Source of the DNA: Dryomyza anilis
Taxonomy: Eukaryota > Arthropoda > Insecta > Diptera > Dryomyzidae
Direction of reading: 5' to 3'
DNA: 64,000 nt
Assembly: GCA_951804985.1 (NCBI GenBank)
Contig: OX638133.1
Span: forward strand, 76,266,367 to 76,330,366
Below are positions 1 to 12,900 of the stretch, piece by piece (positions within the stretch are counted from its first letter, which is position 1; every line of letters begins with the position of its first letter). A program made the translations under genes and the position numbers. The notes beneath the pieces were generated by a model, which saw nothing but the letters and a program-made list of their open reading frames with translations, was not told where the DNA came from and did no database searches.

Positions 1-809
1 CTTTTTATTATGTTTGACAAATTTATTTCCATATCTTCAAAATAATTTTTCAACCTATTATTTTAGTGCATTTTTCTCGTTTAAAATATATATTTTTTTA
101 ATAAATTATATTATTTTTTACTCAATATATAAATTTCTTGTTTAAAATATACTTTATATTCTATTTATCTTTCGCGCGATAAAAACGTGATACCACATAT
201 TAATCATTAAGTCATATTTATAATCACATAAATAGAAAATTTACAACATTTGTGTATAAAAAATACTAAAAATATAAATAATTTACTTAAAATAGCCTCT
301 ATCTTCCATGTATCTTCCGCGCTATAATTGCGTTTTTATCATCAAATTATGTTTGTAGTCATATAAATTGAAAATAAGCTATATTTTTTATTTATCTTCT
401 GCGCGATAAATTGGCGATAATGCATATTTATCATCTACATAAAAAATTAAAGCTCTCCGAGTGAAATACTATTTTTTTAAATTACAAAATCTTGCTGTTT
501 AGTATAAAATATAATAAAGTCAAGTTCTGCCTATTATGCTATTTGCTACATCTTAATGTATTTTCAACTTTAGTAACTTAAAAAATACATTCATTTAATA
601 TTCTGTGAAAGCCTTGCAATATATTAAGTATTTAACATTTAGCTTTCCGTCATTCACGACAATAAGCTGCTTAAAGTATTTAGTAAATGCATTTTGTGCC
701 GTGATATTCTTTCATGTGCCTACCACATACCATTGTGCTCATATATTCTTTCAATTGTTCAGATATATCCTTTCAATTGCTCACATATATCCTTTCAATT
801 CTATTTCAG
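1..809. repeat. Intronic sequence with degenerate CGCGCGATAA satellite units
   Basis: This is intron upstream of exon A. Copies of a conserved core (TTTCGCGCGATAA near 170, CTTCCGCGCTATAA near 312, CTTCTGCGCGATAAATTGGC near 395) sit in otherwise diverged AT-rich sequence. Just before the exon, the phrase ATATATCCTTTCAATTG is repeated about three times in the last 80 bases. No gene is seen. Confidence 0.5.
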
Positions 810-961
810 TGCCACCATTAAGTCTGCTTCTGCAAGGACTCAATCATGCGTTGGTCGCCGGTACGCGAACACATGTTACCTGTACCGCAGTGGGCGCCAG
901 ACCGCCACCTCAAATTGTCTGGTCGAAAGGAGGACAAGTGATACGCGGTGATACACAAGCG
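810..961 (+). CDS. Side-family exon A: first half of an Ig domain
   Basis: The exon opens after the acceptor TTTCAG and closes at GCG|GTAAGT. It reads [17 protein letters not shown], then the first Ig cysteine in [14 protein letters not shown] and the Ig tryptophan in IVWSKGG. The frame is open and ends in phase 0. It should be the second Ig domain, judging from the order known in the family. No lesion is seen in this exon. Confidence 0.82.
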
Positions 962-3900
962 GTAAGTTTTTTTATAGTTCTCGTTGAATTTTAAGACCGT
1001 GTTCATATAAATTTTTATATTATATTTTTCCTATATTTCTACAAAACTACATAGAACTCCTCCGATGGCAATACCACCATCTCTGAGTTGATGCTGATAC
1101 CCGTGCCCGAGGACAATGAACGCCAGGTGGTATGTTCGATCCGGCTACCACATCACAGCAATTGCGTGAGTGTTACACAACGGTGAGACTACGCTGGGTA
1201 ATGGCCACACGGGTCTCTATCTAAAGGACTAGCGTACGCTGAATGTGACACGTAAGTTTCTGCTGGTTTGGCAAACTTAAACTTGATTATATTAACAATA
1301 TTTTGACTTTATTTTTCATCTTTCTTTTGTTTTTTTTTTTTTTTTTTTCTAGATGCTCCCATTGTCTCATTAAATCTGGGCGCTCCACTTGATCCGAACA
1401 ATTTGATGAAAGGCTCTGACGTCTATTTAGAATGCGATGTGAGAGCGAATCCGGGCATCACGCGTGTCGAATGGTATCACAATGTAAGTCCTATTTAAGC
1501 ACTAGCAAGTGCTATTAATCCCCCACATTTATTATTGTTTTTATTTTATGTATATATTGCTCTTTTGTTTTGTTGTCTGTATTGTTTTCTTTTGTTGAAT
1601 ACGTATTTGCTAGATATAGTATATTCGTTTGAATTTCTTGTATTTGTTGAAATTCTTGACTTCTGTTTGTTGTCTGATTTTGCATACTTCATCGTTTATA
1701 CCATAAAGTATACAACATTTATATAGTATTCAGCATGGCGTCTGCTCAACATTTAATTGAATCAGAAAATGTTAGCAATTTCCCGACATTGAACTTTGTT
1801 TTGAATAATTTTTTACTTCGACTTTATAAAATAGAAAGATAAGTAATATATAATAGTGAATCTAAGGTTCGTTATAAATTTCAGTTTCACGAATAGCTAT
1901 TTTTCATACAATCTAACTAATTGATGCTTAAAACAGTAAATTTCTGATTTGTAGCATTATCTTCTATTTATCTTCCGCGCGATAAATTGTCGAAAATTCA
2001 ATTAAATTATTTATTTTTAATAAATAGTTTTATTTTAAAAATTACTTTTTTTTATACTTATCTCCCTTTTCTCTCTTTTAAATATTTATCAACCGCGAGT
2101 TAAATTGGCGATAATTAATTTTGAATATCTACGTTAAATTTTCGTTTCATATGCATATATTTAATTCCTTTATTTGATTCCTATGAACACATATAGTTAA
2201 TTTTATGCAGTATCTTCTTTATATCGTCCTCGCTACAATTCAAAGACAAATATTTTTAATCAAATTTAATTATTTCTTTTCCATTAAAGGTTCTAATTGT
2301 TAACTAATTAAATAAAATTTTAATATATAAATTGGCGATACACGATTTTTTTACCTAAATGTTATTTTTAGCTTTTCAATTTAACAGTTTACTTCTAGCT
2401 GTTTAAAATGCACTATTATATATTTATTATACACACGATAAATTGGCGATAATCGATTTTAAGCTTCGACGCTTAATTTGGTTTAATAGATATTCAATTT
2501 TTTTTTTTAAATGATTCATATCGTATTTGATTAACAGAGATTTCTAATGTTTATAAATATCTTCTTTTTATCTTCCGCGCGATTAATTTTTTTTAATCAA
2601 ATTTATTTATATCGGTTTTAGAAATGATTCTAATTTTTAATCATTTAAATAATTTAATATATATCTTTCACGCGATAAATGGGTGATGAACGATTTTAAT
2701 TTTAAAATCATATTTTTGAGTTTCATATTTAACACTTGACCTTTTGCTGTTTGAAACGTACTATTTTATATTTATCAGCCGCGCGATAAATTGCCGATAA
2801 TCGATTTTAAGCATCTGTGTTTCATTATGGTTTTATGAATATAGCAATTTCCTTTTTAAGATTTTTCAGATGATATTTTCTAGTTTTTACTTTAAATCTT
2901 TTACGGTTTTCAAAATAATTTTAAATATACCTAAATTTATATATTTGATTTTAAAATTTTTGCATAATTTCCCTTTTTTCTGCATATTCCCATAATTAAC
3001 AACACTGCAGCTCAAAAATACAGCCTTCTGTTGCCGTCTTTTGTGTGACAAAAATCTTCATTGTACTTATGCCCGTAACTTCAACGAGTAGATATCTATT
3101 GGTGTTCGTAACTAACAGATATCTCCAACTTATCCGGTGTTTTTACTCCTTAACTATGCGTTGAAGTTACGAAATTTTGCTTACACGGTAGATAACTAAG
3201 CACCAGTAGATATCTATTCGTTGAAGTTACGGGCATTAAACATGCATGTAATACACTGTAGTGTTCTGTCAACATGTACTCATTGTCGCGCATAAAAATT
3301 CAAGCCATTCAAAAATTTGTCCTTTAACACTTTTTCTTGTTTTCTTTTTTTAAATATGGGTTTTGTTCTATACCTACTCAAGCAGCTCTCTTGACGGCTT
3401 GCAGGGCTGGCTGTGTTTAATAAACACTTCAGTCGAGTTTATTGTGTAGCGCATAAAGTAGAATTAGCATTTTTGCAAAGCAACATATGTCTGAGGGTCG
3501 CCTAAAAGCCGTCTACAATTTTTTTCTTATTTTTACTTTTTATTTTTGTAGACAGCTGCGAAGTCTATACGCGCAGCCAGTCATTGCTATAGCGTATTTT
3601 CTATATATTTTAGATATTGTCTATGGCAAAGAACGCTTCGTAGTCAATCGCGATTTTATAAAATCATAAAAAATAAAGATTTGCATAAGAAATGTGTTTG
3701 TTTTCAATCTGCGTTTAATCGCAGGTTTGTAGAGTTTTTTTTTGCTTTTAGCTTGTCTACTTTTAGGCTGACAAATTAAATAAATAAAATATAAATAAAA
3801 ATAAAAATTGTTTCCTGGGGGAATGTGGCATATTTGATTAAGCTGTTTAAGTGTATTTGTGATGAAGCAATATAGGATTTTAAAAATAAAAAATATATAA

Positions 3901-6900
3901 CAATTCTAATTTCAAAAAAATTAAAACTTTCACTTTATTTCAAAATTAATAAAAAAAGAGTAGATAAATAAATAGTAGTAAATAAATAAAGAAATAAAGA
4001 AATAAAGAAATAAAGAAATAAAGAAATAAAGAAATAAAGAAATAAAGAAATAAAGAAATAAAGAAATAAAGAAATAAAGAAATAAAGAAATAAAGAAATA
4101 AAGAAATAAAGAAATAAAGAAATAAAGAAATAAAGAAATAAAGAAATAAAGAAATAAAGAAATAAAGAAATAAAGAAATAAAGAAATAAAGAAATAAAGA
4201 AATAAAGAAATAAAGAAATAAAGAAATAAAGAAATAAAGAAATAAAAAAATAAAGAAATAAAGAAATAAAGAAATAAAGAAATAAAGAAATAAAGAAATA
4301 AAGAAATAAAGAAATAAAGAAATAAAGAAATAAAGAAATAAAGAAATAAAGAAATAAAGAAATAAAGAAATAAAGAAATAAAGAAAAAAAGAAATAAAGA
4401 AATAAAGAAATAAAGAAATAAAGAAATAAAGAAATAAAGAAATAAAGAAATAAAGAAATAAAGAAATAAAGAAATAAGGAAATAAAGAAATAAAGAAATA
4501 AAGAAATAAAGAAATAAAAAAATAAAGAAATAAAGAAATAAAGAAATAAAGAAATAAAGAAATAAAGAAATAAAGAAATAAAGAAATAAAGAAATAAAGA
4601 AATAAAGAAATAAAGAAATAAAGAAATAAAAAATTAAAGAATTAAAAAAATAAAGAAATAAAGAAATAAAAAATAAAGAAATAAATAAATAAAGAAATAA
4701 AGAAATAAAGAAATAAAGAAATAAAGAAATAAAGAAATAAAGAAATAAAGAAATAAAGAAATAAAGAAATAAAGAAATAAAGAAATAAAGAAATAAAGAA
4801 ATAAAGAAATAAAGAAATAAAGAAATAAAGAAATAAAGAAATAAAGAAATAAAGAAATAAAGAAATAAAGAAATAAAGAAATAAAGAAATAAAGAAATAA
4901 AGAAATAAAGAAATAAAGAAATAAAGAAATAAAGAAATAAAGAAATAAAGAAATAAAGAAATAAAGAAATAAAGAAATAAAGAAATAAAGAAATAAAGAA
5001 ATAAAGAAATAAAGAAATAAAGAAATAAAGAAATAAAGAAATAAAGAAATAAAGAAATAAAGAAATAAAGAAATAAAGAAATAAAGAAATAAAGAAATAA
5101 AGAAATAAAGAAATAAAGAAATAAAGAAATAAAGAAATAAAGAAATAAAGAAATAAAGAAATAAAGAAATAAAGAAATAAAGAAATAAAGAAATAAAGAA
5201 ATAAAGAAATAAAGAAATAAAGAAATAAAGAAATAAAGAAATAAAGAAATAAAGAAATAAAGAAATAAAGAAATAAAGAAATAAAGAAATAAAGAAATAA
5301 AGAAATAAAGAAATAAAGAAATAAAGAAATAAAGAAATAAAGAAATAAAGAAATAAAGAAATAAAGAAATAAAGAAATAAAGAAATAAAGAAATAAAAAA
5401 ATAAAGAAATAAAGAAATAAAGAAATAAAGAAATAAAGAAATAAAGAAATAAAGAAATAAAGAAATAAAGAAATAAAGAAATAAAGAAATAAAGAAATAA
5501 AGAAATAAAGAAATAAAGAAATAAAGAAATAAAGAAATAAAGAAATAAAGAAATAAAGAAATAAAGAAATAAAGAAATAAAGAAATAAAGAAATAAAGAA
5601 ATAAAGAAATAAAGAAATAAAGAAATAAAGAAATAAAGAAATAAAGAAATAAAGAAATAAAGAAATAAAGAAATAAAGAAATAAAGAAATAAAGAAATAA
5701 AAAAATAAAGAAATAAAGAAATAAACAAATAAACAAATAAAGAAATAAAGAAATAAAGAAATAAAGAAATAAAGAAATAAAGAAATAAAGAAATGAAGAA
5801 ATAAAGAAATAAAGAAATAAAGAAATAAAGAAATAAAGAAATAAAGAAATAAAGAAATAAAGAAATAAAGAAATAAAGAAATAAAGAAATAAAGACATAA
5901 AGAAATAAAGAAATAAAGAAATAAAGAAATAAAGAAATAAAGAAGTAAAGAAATAAAGAAATAAAGAAATAAAGAAATAAAGAAATAAAGAAATAAAGAA
6001 ATAAAGAAATAAAGAAATAAAGAAATAAAGAAATAAAGAAATAAAGAAATAAAGAAATAAAGAAATAAAGAAATAAAGAAATAAAGAAATAAAGAAATAA
6101 AGAAATAAAGAAATAAAGAAATAAAGAAATAAAGAAATAAAGAAATAAAGAAATAAAGAAATAAAGAAATAAAGAAATAAAGAAATAAAGAAAGAAAGAA
6201 ATAAAGAAATAAAGAAATAAAGAAATAAAGAAATAAAGAAATAAAGAAATAAAGAAATAAAGAAATAAAGAAATAAAGAAATAAAGAAATAAAGAAATAA
6301 AGAAATAAAGAAATAAAGAAATTTAATAAAAATACAATACAATATACAATAATAAAAAACATACCTACTAAACAACTTTGCATTTTAATTTTGACTTAAG
6401 ATATTAGATATAAAGAAAGAAATAAATAAATGGCAAACTTTTAGGCAGCAATTAAAATATGGTATAATTTTAAAATAATATTAAATCATTTAATATTATT
6501 TTGAAAAATAAAAAAAAAATCGTTTTAACATAAATTTTAAAAATCTATATTTTTTTGTGCAAATATTTATAAATGCAAATAATTCATTTACTAAATAAAT
6601 TAAAATTTTTGCTGTCATTGAAATTTTACTGTGGCAGCAATTTGTATTTGTGTGTGTTGCCTGCTTTTAGGCCTACAAACTCAACATGATATGCAGCACG
6701 TTCATGCTTTACATATTGTGTGAGTCTATCTGTCTGTGTTTTCTATATTTTCTATATTCTATATTTTCTATCTATATGTGTGTGTGTGACTCTACACAAC
6801 ATCGACTGACAGCAACTTGAAGCTTTTGCAAAAATATAACATGCACTGCACAACCACAGAGCATTCGAAAAACGATATCCTAATGAATTATGCAGCATGC

Positions 6901-9900
6901 GCCAGAAACTGCTCTACTTATAAGAACCACAATCACCTAGACTAACTGTCGCGCCCACACACTATACAACTCCCTTTTCTCCTTCTTCCCTATCTATTTC
7001 GGTTTCATACATTTTTCTGCACTGCACGACAGTATGGCATATAGAAGTGCCAAAGTGGTTACCGAGCTTAGCGCAAATAAAAAACAAAACCGAAAACCAA
7101 CAACATTCGAGGCTGACAGTAGCAACATGACGTTGCTTTTTGGTTGGCTCTATAGATTTTGCTCAGTAGTTATTTTTGTTGCTGCTGTTGTTGTTGTTGC
7201 GGTGGTTCTTGCTGTACTTCATTCATATTCGCATATTTACAATTTATCACTTCGTTCTTCGTTTATGATCATCAGTGCCAATAGGAAGTCATATTCGAGA
7301 GAGTATCCTTGTTGGTGTCCTTGTTGTTGTTATTGTTTTTAATAGCATCTCATGTTGCTGTCACTTCAACGGCTGCTGCTGTTGCTTCTACTGCTATTGC
7401 TACTGCAGTTACCGCTGGTTGAATTTATGAACTGCTGCTCGAGTGCACAAAGCAATGAAAGCAAACCATTGCATATTTACGGGCGCATTCGAATTCGATT
7501 CGATCCAGCTTCAGGTGCCAATGAAGTACGACTCTTGAACGCAAAATAAGTAGCAGCAGGAGTAGAAGAAACGTATGCTATTGTCTCTCGTTAGAGTCCG
7601 GGTAAATTGCATGGAAAACTCATTGTTTGTTAAAAACACTACAAAACTATAAAAAATTGTCGAACTGTTGAAGAATGAAGTTTGGCTGAGTTGACGGCGG
7701 AGTATTGTGCTGTGAAAGATAGAAATCAGTATTGTCTAGAGTGGGAAGACGTGTAATCTATAAAAATGAGGGGCGGCTTTGTTAATGAAATTTAAATGTA
7801 ATTAAGGACAGATGATTTATTGATTTATTGATTTATTAATTTATTGATTTATTGATTTATTGATTTATTGATTTATTGATTTATTGATTTATTGATTTAT
7901 TGATTTATTGATTTATTGATTTATTGATTTATTGATTTATTGATTTATTGATTTATTGATTTATTGATTTATTGATTTATTGATTTATTGATTTATTGAT
8001 TTATTGATTTATTGATTTATTGATTTATGGATTTATTGATTTATTGATTTATTGATTTATTGATTTATTGATTTATTGATTTATTGATTTATTGATTTAT
8101 TGATTTATTGATTTATTGATTTTTTGATTTATTGATTTATTGATTTATTGATTTATTGATTTATAGATTTATAGTTTTATTGATTTATTGATTTATTGAT
8201 TTATTGATTTATTGATTTATTGATTTATTGATTTATTGATTTATTGATTTATTGATTTATTGATTTATTGATTTATTGATTTAATGATTTATTGATTTAT
8301 TGATTTATTGATTTATTGACTTATTGATTTATTGATTTATTGATTTATTGATTTATTGATTTATTGATTTAGTGATTTATTAATGTATTGATGTATTGAT
8401 TTATTGATTTATTGATGTATTGATTTATTGATTTATTGATTTATTGATTTATTGATTTATTGATTTATTGATTTATTGATTTATTGATTTATTGATTTAT
8501 TGATTTATTGATTTATTGATTTATTGATTTATTGATTTATTGATTTATTGATTTATTGATTTATTGATTTATTGATTTATTGATTTATTGATTTATTGAT
8601 TTATTGATTTATTGATTTATTGATTTATTGATTTATTGATTTATTGATTTATTGATTTATTGATTTATTGATTTATTGATTTATTGATTTATTGATTTAT
8701 TGATTTATTGATTTATTGATTTATTGATTTATTGATTTATTGATTTATTGATTTATTGATTTATTGATTTATTGATTTATTGATTTATTGATTTATTGAT
8801 TTATTGATTTATTGATTTATTGATTTATTGATTTATTGATTTATTGATTTATTGATTTATTGATTTATTGATTTATTGATTTATTGATTTATTGATTTAT
8901 TGATTTATTGATTTATTGATTTATTGATTTATTGATTTATTGATTTATTGATTTATTGATTTATTGATTTATTGATTTATTGATTTATTGATTTATTGAA
9001 TTATTGATTTATTGATTTATTGATTTATTGATTTATTGATTTATTGATTTATTGATTTATTGATTTATTGATTTATTGATTTATTGATTTATTGATTTAT
9101 TGATTTATTGATTTATTAATTTATTGATTTATTGATTTATTGATTTATTGATTTATTGATTTATTGATTTATTGATTTATTGATTTATTGATTTATTGAT
9201 TTATTGATTTATTGATTTATTGATTTATTGATTTATTGATTTATTGATTTATTGATTTATTGATTTGTTGATTTATTGATTTATTGATTTATTGATTTAT
9301 TGATTTATTGATTTATTGACTTATTGACTTATTGACTTATTGATTTATTGATTTATTGATTTATTGATTTATTGATTTATTGATTTATTGATTTATTGAT
9401 TTATTGATTTATTGATTTATTGATTTATTGATTTATTGATTTATTGATTTATTGATTTATTGATTTATTGATTTATATATTTATTGATTTATTGATTTAT
9501 TGATTTACTGATTTATTGCTTTTTTGATTTATTGATTAATTGATTTATAATGAAAAAAAAATGTAAATTTCTGCAACAACAATTAAATTCAATAATAATC
9601 ATTTCTAATAAAATTGTGTATAATATTTTGATATTAATTGCAAAAGTATTTTAATTTGTAGCTTTGTCTAAAGCTCTATGCCCGAAAGTATGCCTATTCA
9701 AATAAGTAATAAATAACAATATTGGCAATTGCATATATTTATGCCAAAAAGTAAACAAAATAAATGTTCATAAACATTTGACTTTGGCAATGCAAAAGAT
9801 AATATTTACTATAAAAAAGAAAATAGTTTGCATACTTTCAGTCAGTTAAAGCTTAAAGAGCTAAATAAAACCTTTAATTTATTATAGCCTAAAAGTATGA

Positions 9901-12900
9901 AATCTATAGAAAAAACACACACACAGGCAATTTTCAATAGTTTTCAACACTTTTATGCATTTAATATATTTTAATTTCATTTTACTGGTAGAGCTATTAC
10001 AGCAACACTTACACATAAAATGTCACTCACATATTCATACTGTGTTGACACACATTGAAAGACCACAAATACATCAACAAATTTTATTTCGTTAAATAAA
10101 TTCAATTTGTCAACACGTGTTAAAATTAATGTTTGAATTTGTATTTTCTATAACAACTTTCTGCGTCACAGTTCGTTCAGTTCTTAAAACAGTCATTCAA
10201 TCTGTATAGTCATCGTTTGTCCTTACAGTTGTCCTTACATGTGTTCTTACAGTTGTCTTTACAATCATTCACCTCAGGCAGTCTTGCGTTCTAAAGTAGG
10301 TTGTATATTTTAGTGCACCTGGACGTATTATATAAACTTAAGATAGCTATTTGTATAGCAAGCATTTACTTGAGTAAAACTCTTCAAAAGTTACTTTATA
10401 TAAATCAACAGTAATTGTGTGTTTTTCTAAAGAAGGAATTTCTTTTTAAAAACAAAAAAGGAAAAAAGTATTGTGTGACAAACATGTTTGACGCACTTAA
10501 GTGCTAAAATTCGCCTTATTTTCATTGAGTTAAAAGGTTTCTGTTTATCTTTTGCTTTGTGCAGATCTATAAAGGTCATGTGACAGTCGTCTAATTCTAC
10601 ACTTTGTGCTGTTTTAATAATTTTATTAATTTTTTTATTGCCACAGCAGATAATATTTTTTAAATAAATATTGAAACAAAAATATATGGTAATGGCTACA
10701 GAAGAAGTATGCTTTGCCTTATTTTATTTTACACTTTCGTAATTCATTATTTGTTGTTAAAAATAAATTGTAATGGCGAAGATACAAGTGGCGAACATGG
10801 TATACTCAAACAAATGTTTACTTCATATTTAAATATTCACTCAAAATATAATTTTTACTCGAATTCAAAATAATCGCATGAATTTTAGCTTTTATTTTCC
10901 AAACTAATATTTTCAAATAAAATAAAAATTTTTACTCAAAACTAAAAATTCACTTAAGTTTTAATTTACACTCAAATCTAATATTTTTAATGAAAATTTA
11001 AAATTTCAGTCAAAAACAAAATTCTACTCAAAACAAAAAAATTCGGTGAAACTTAAATTTCTCCCAAAATTTCATTCACAATTAAAATTTTCTCTAAAAA
11101 TAAAAAATGTCAATCAATTAAATTTTTAACTCAAACCTAGAGCTATACAATAAAAATTTAACTCCAATTCAAATTTTTATTTAATACTCAAATTATCAGA
11201 CAAAAATCTCATTCAATATTTTCATTCCAAATTTGAATTTTCACTAAAAATTAAAATTTTTACTCCATATTTAAATTTTCACTCCATATTTGAATTTATA
11301 CTCAAAATTTAAATTTTTATTTATATTAACATTTTCATCAAAATCAATTTCACACAATATATAAATATTCGCTTATAAATAAAATTTTCAATAAAAGTTA
11401 ATTTTTTCACTCATATTTAAAATTTTACTTAAAATTTAAATTATCGCCTAAAATTAAAATGTTCACTCAAATTTAAAAATTAGCACTCGCAGTCAAAATT
11501 CATGTTTTAATTAAAACAAAATGTATTTTTTACTCAAAATTTTTATTTTCACACAAAATTTAAATTTTTATTAAATATTTCACTCAAATTTAAAATTTTA
11601 ACTCAAAATAAAAGTATTCACTATTATATAAAATTTCATTTAAAATTTATATTTTCACTAAAAATTGAAATGTTCACTCAAAATTTAAATATTTTTTCAA
11701 AAATAAATTTTTCACTCAAAATTTAAATTTTCTCTCAAAATTAAAATTTTCACTCAAAATTAAAATTACACTAAAAATTTATATTTTCACTCAAAATTAA
11801 AATTTAAACTCAAAATTTATATTTTCTCTCAAAATATCAATTTGTACTTAAAATTAAAATTATCACTCAAAATTTAAATTTTCACTCAAATTTAAAATGT
11901 TCACTAAAAATTTAAATTTAAACACAAAAATAATGTTTTCACTTAATATTAAAATTTTTACTCAAAATTTAAATTTTTATTCAAAATTGAAATTTTCACT
12001 CCTAATTTAAATTTTTACTCAAAATTTAAATTTTCAGTCCTAAATTAAATTTTCACTCAAAATTTAAATTTTCACTCAAAATTTAAATTTTCACTCAAAA
12101 TTTAAAATTTTGACTGAGAATTAAAATGTTTACTGAAAATTAAAGTTTTCACTCAATATAAAATTTTAACTTTAAATTTAAATTTTTACAAAATTAAAAT
12201 TTGTCTAAAAAATAAATTTTTCACTTAATACAAAAAGGTTCAAATAAAGGAAAATTTTTCTTAAAATTAAAATTTTCACTTAACACAAAAATGTTCAAAT
12301 AAAGGAAAATTTACACTCAATATTAAAAAAATAGTAAAATATATATATATTTTTTTTTATCTATTTAAAATAATCACTTATAATTTTCAATTTTTGTTTT
12401 CTATTTAAGACTATTTCAAATGTTATACTCTTGAGACAATATTTAAATATAATAAAAATAAAGTACATAATTTTTCCTCATACAACTCCTCAGCCATTTA
12501 AACAATTTCTTTTGAATTCAACTAAATTAAATCGTTTTTGCAGCGATTTTGCATTCACACTTCAACAAAAATTTTAAGTTTTCCTACACCAGCGTCATCA
12601 TTGAATAAAAATACAGAACTAAAAAAAAAAACATAAACCATTTATAAAAGAAAATTATAAAATTTAAATACAATACTATTGCATTTAATTATCATAAGCA
12701 TAATGTGAAAAAATTAATTTTAAATTATTACACAGTTTTTTTACATCTTTTCCCTTTTACATCTCAAATTGCAAATATGTTTTTACTTTTTATTGCTGCC
12801 ATCATCGAAGCGCATTTTGGTCTGCATTACAATATAGTTTTTTTTTATTGCACTTTCTTTTTTTACACTTTGTCCTTTTCTACTACTTAAGATGTTGCCA

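Noticed and set aside
3930..6383. 817- and 577-codon open frames on the minus strand, rich in FISLFLYF
   Set aside because: They are a by-product of an 8-bp tandem repeat without stops in these frames; no unique sequence or coding signal.
7034..7549. Two adjacent small open frames (102 and 65 codons)
   Set aside because: They rest on GTT/CTG triplet tracts, have no motif, and sit in an intron on the same strand as the host gene without splice support.
3979..9549. CRISPR-like array
   Set aside because: The repeats are contiguous 8-mers without spacers, and the genome is eukaryotic.
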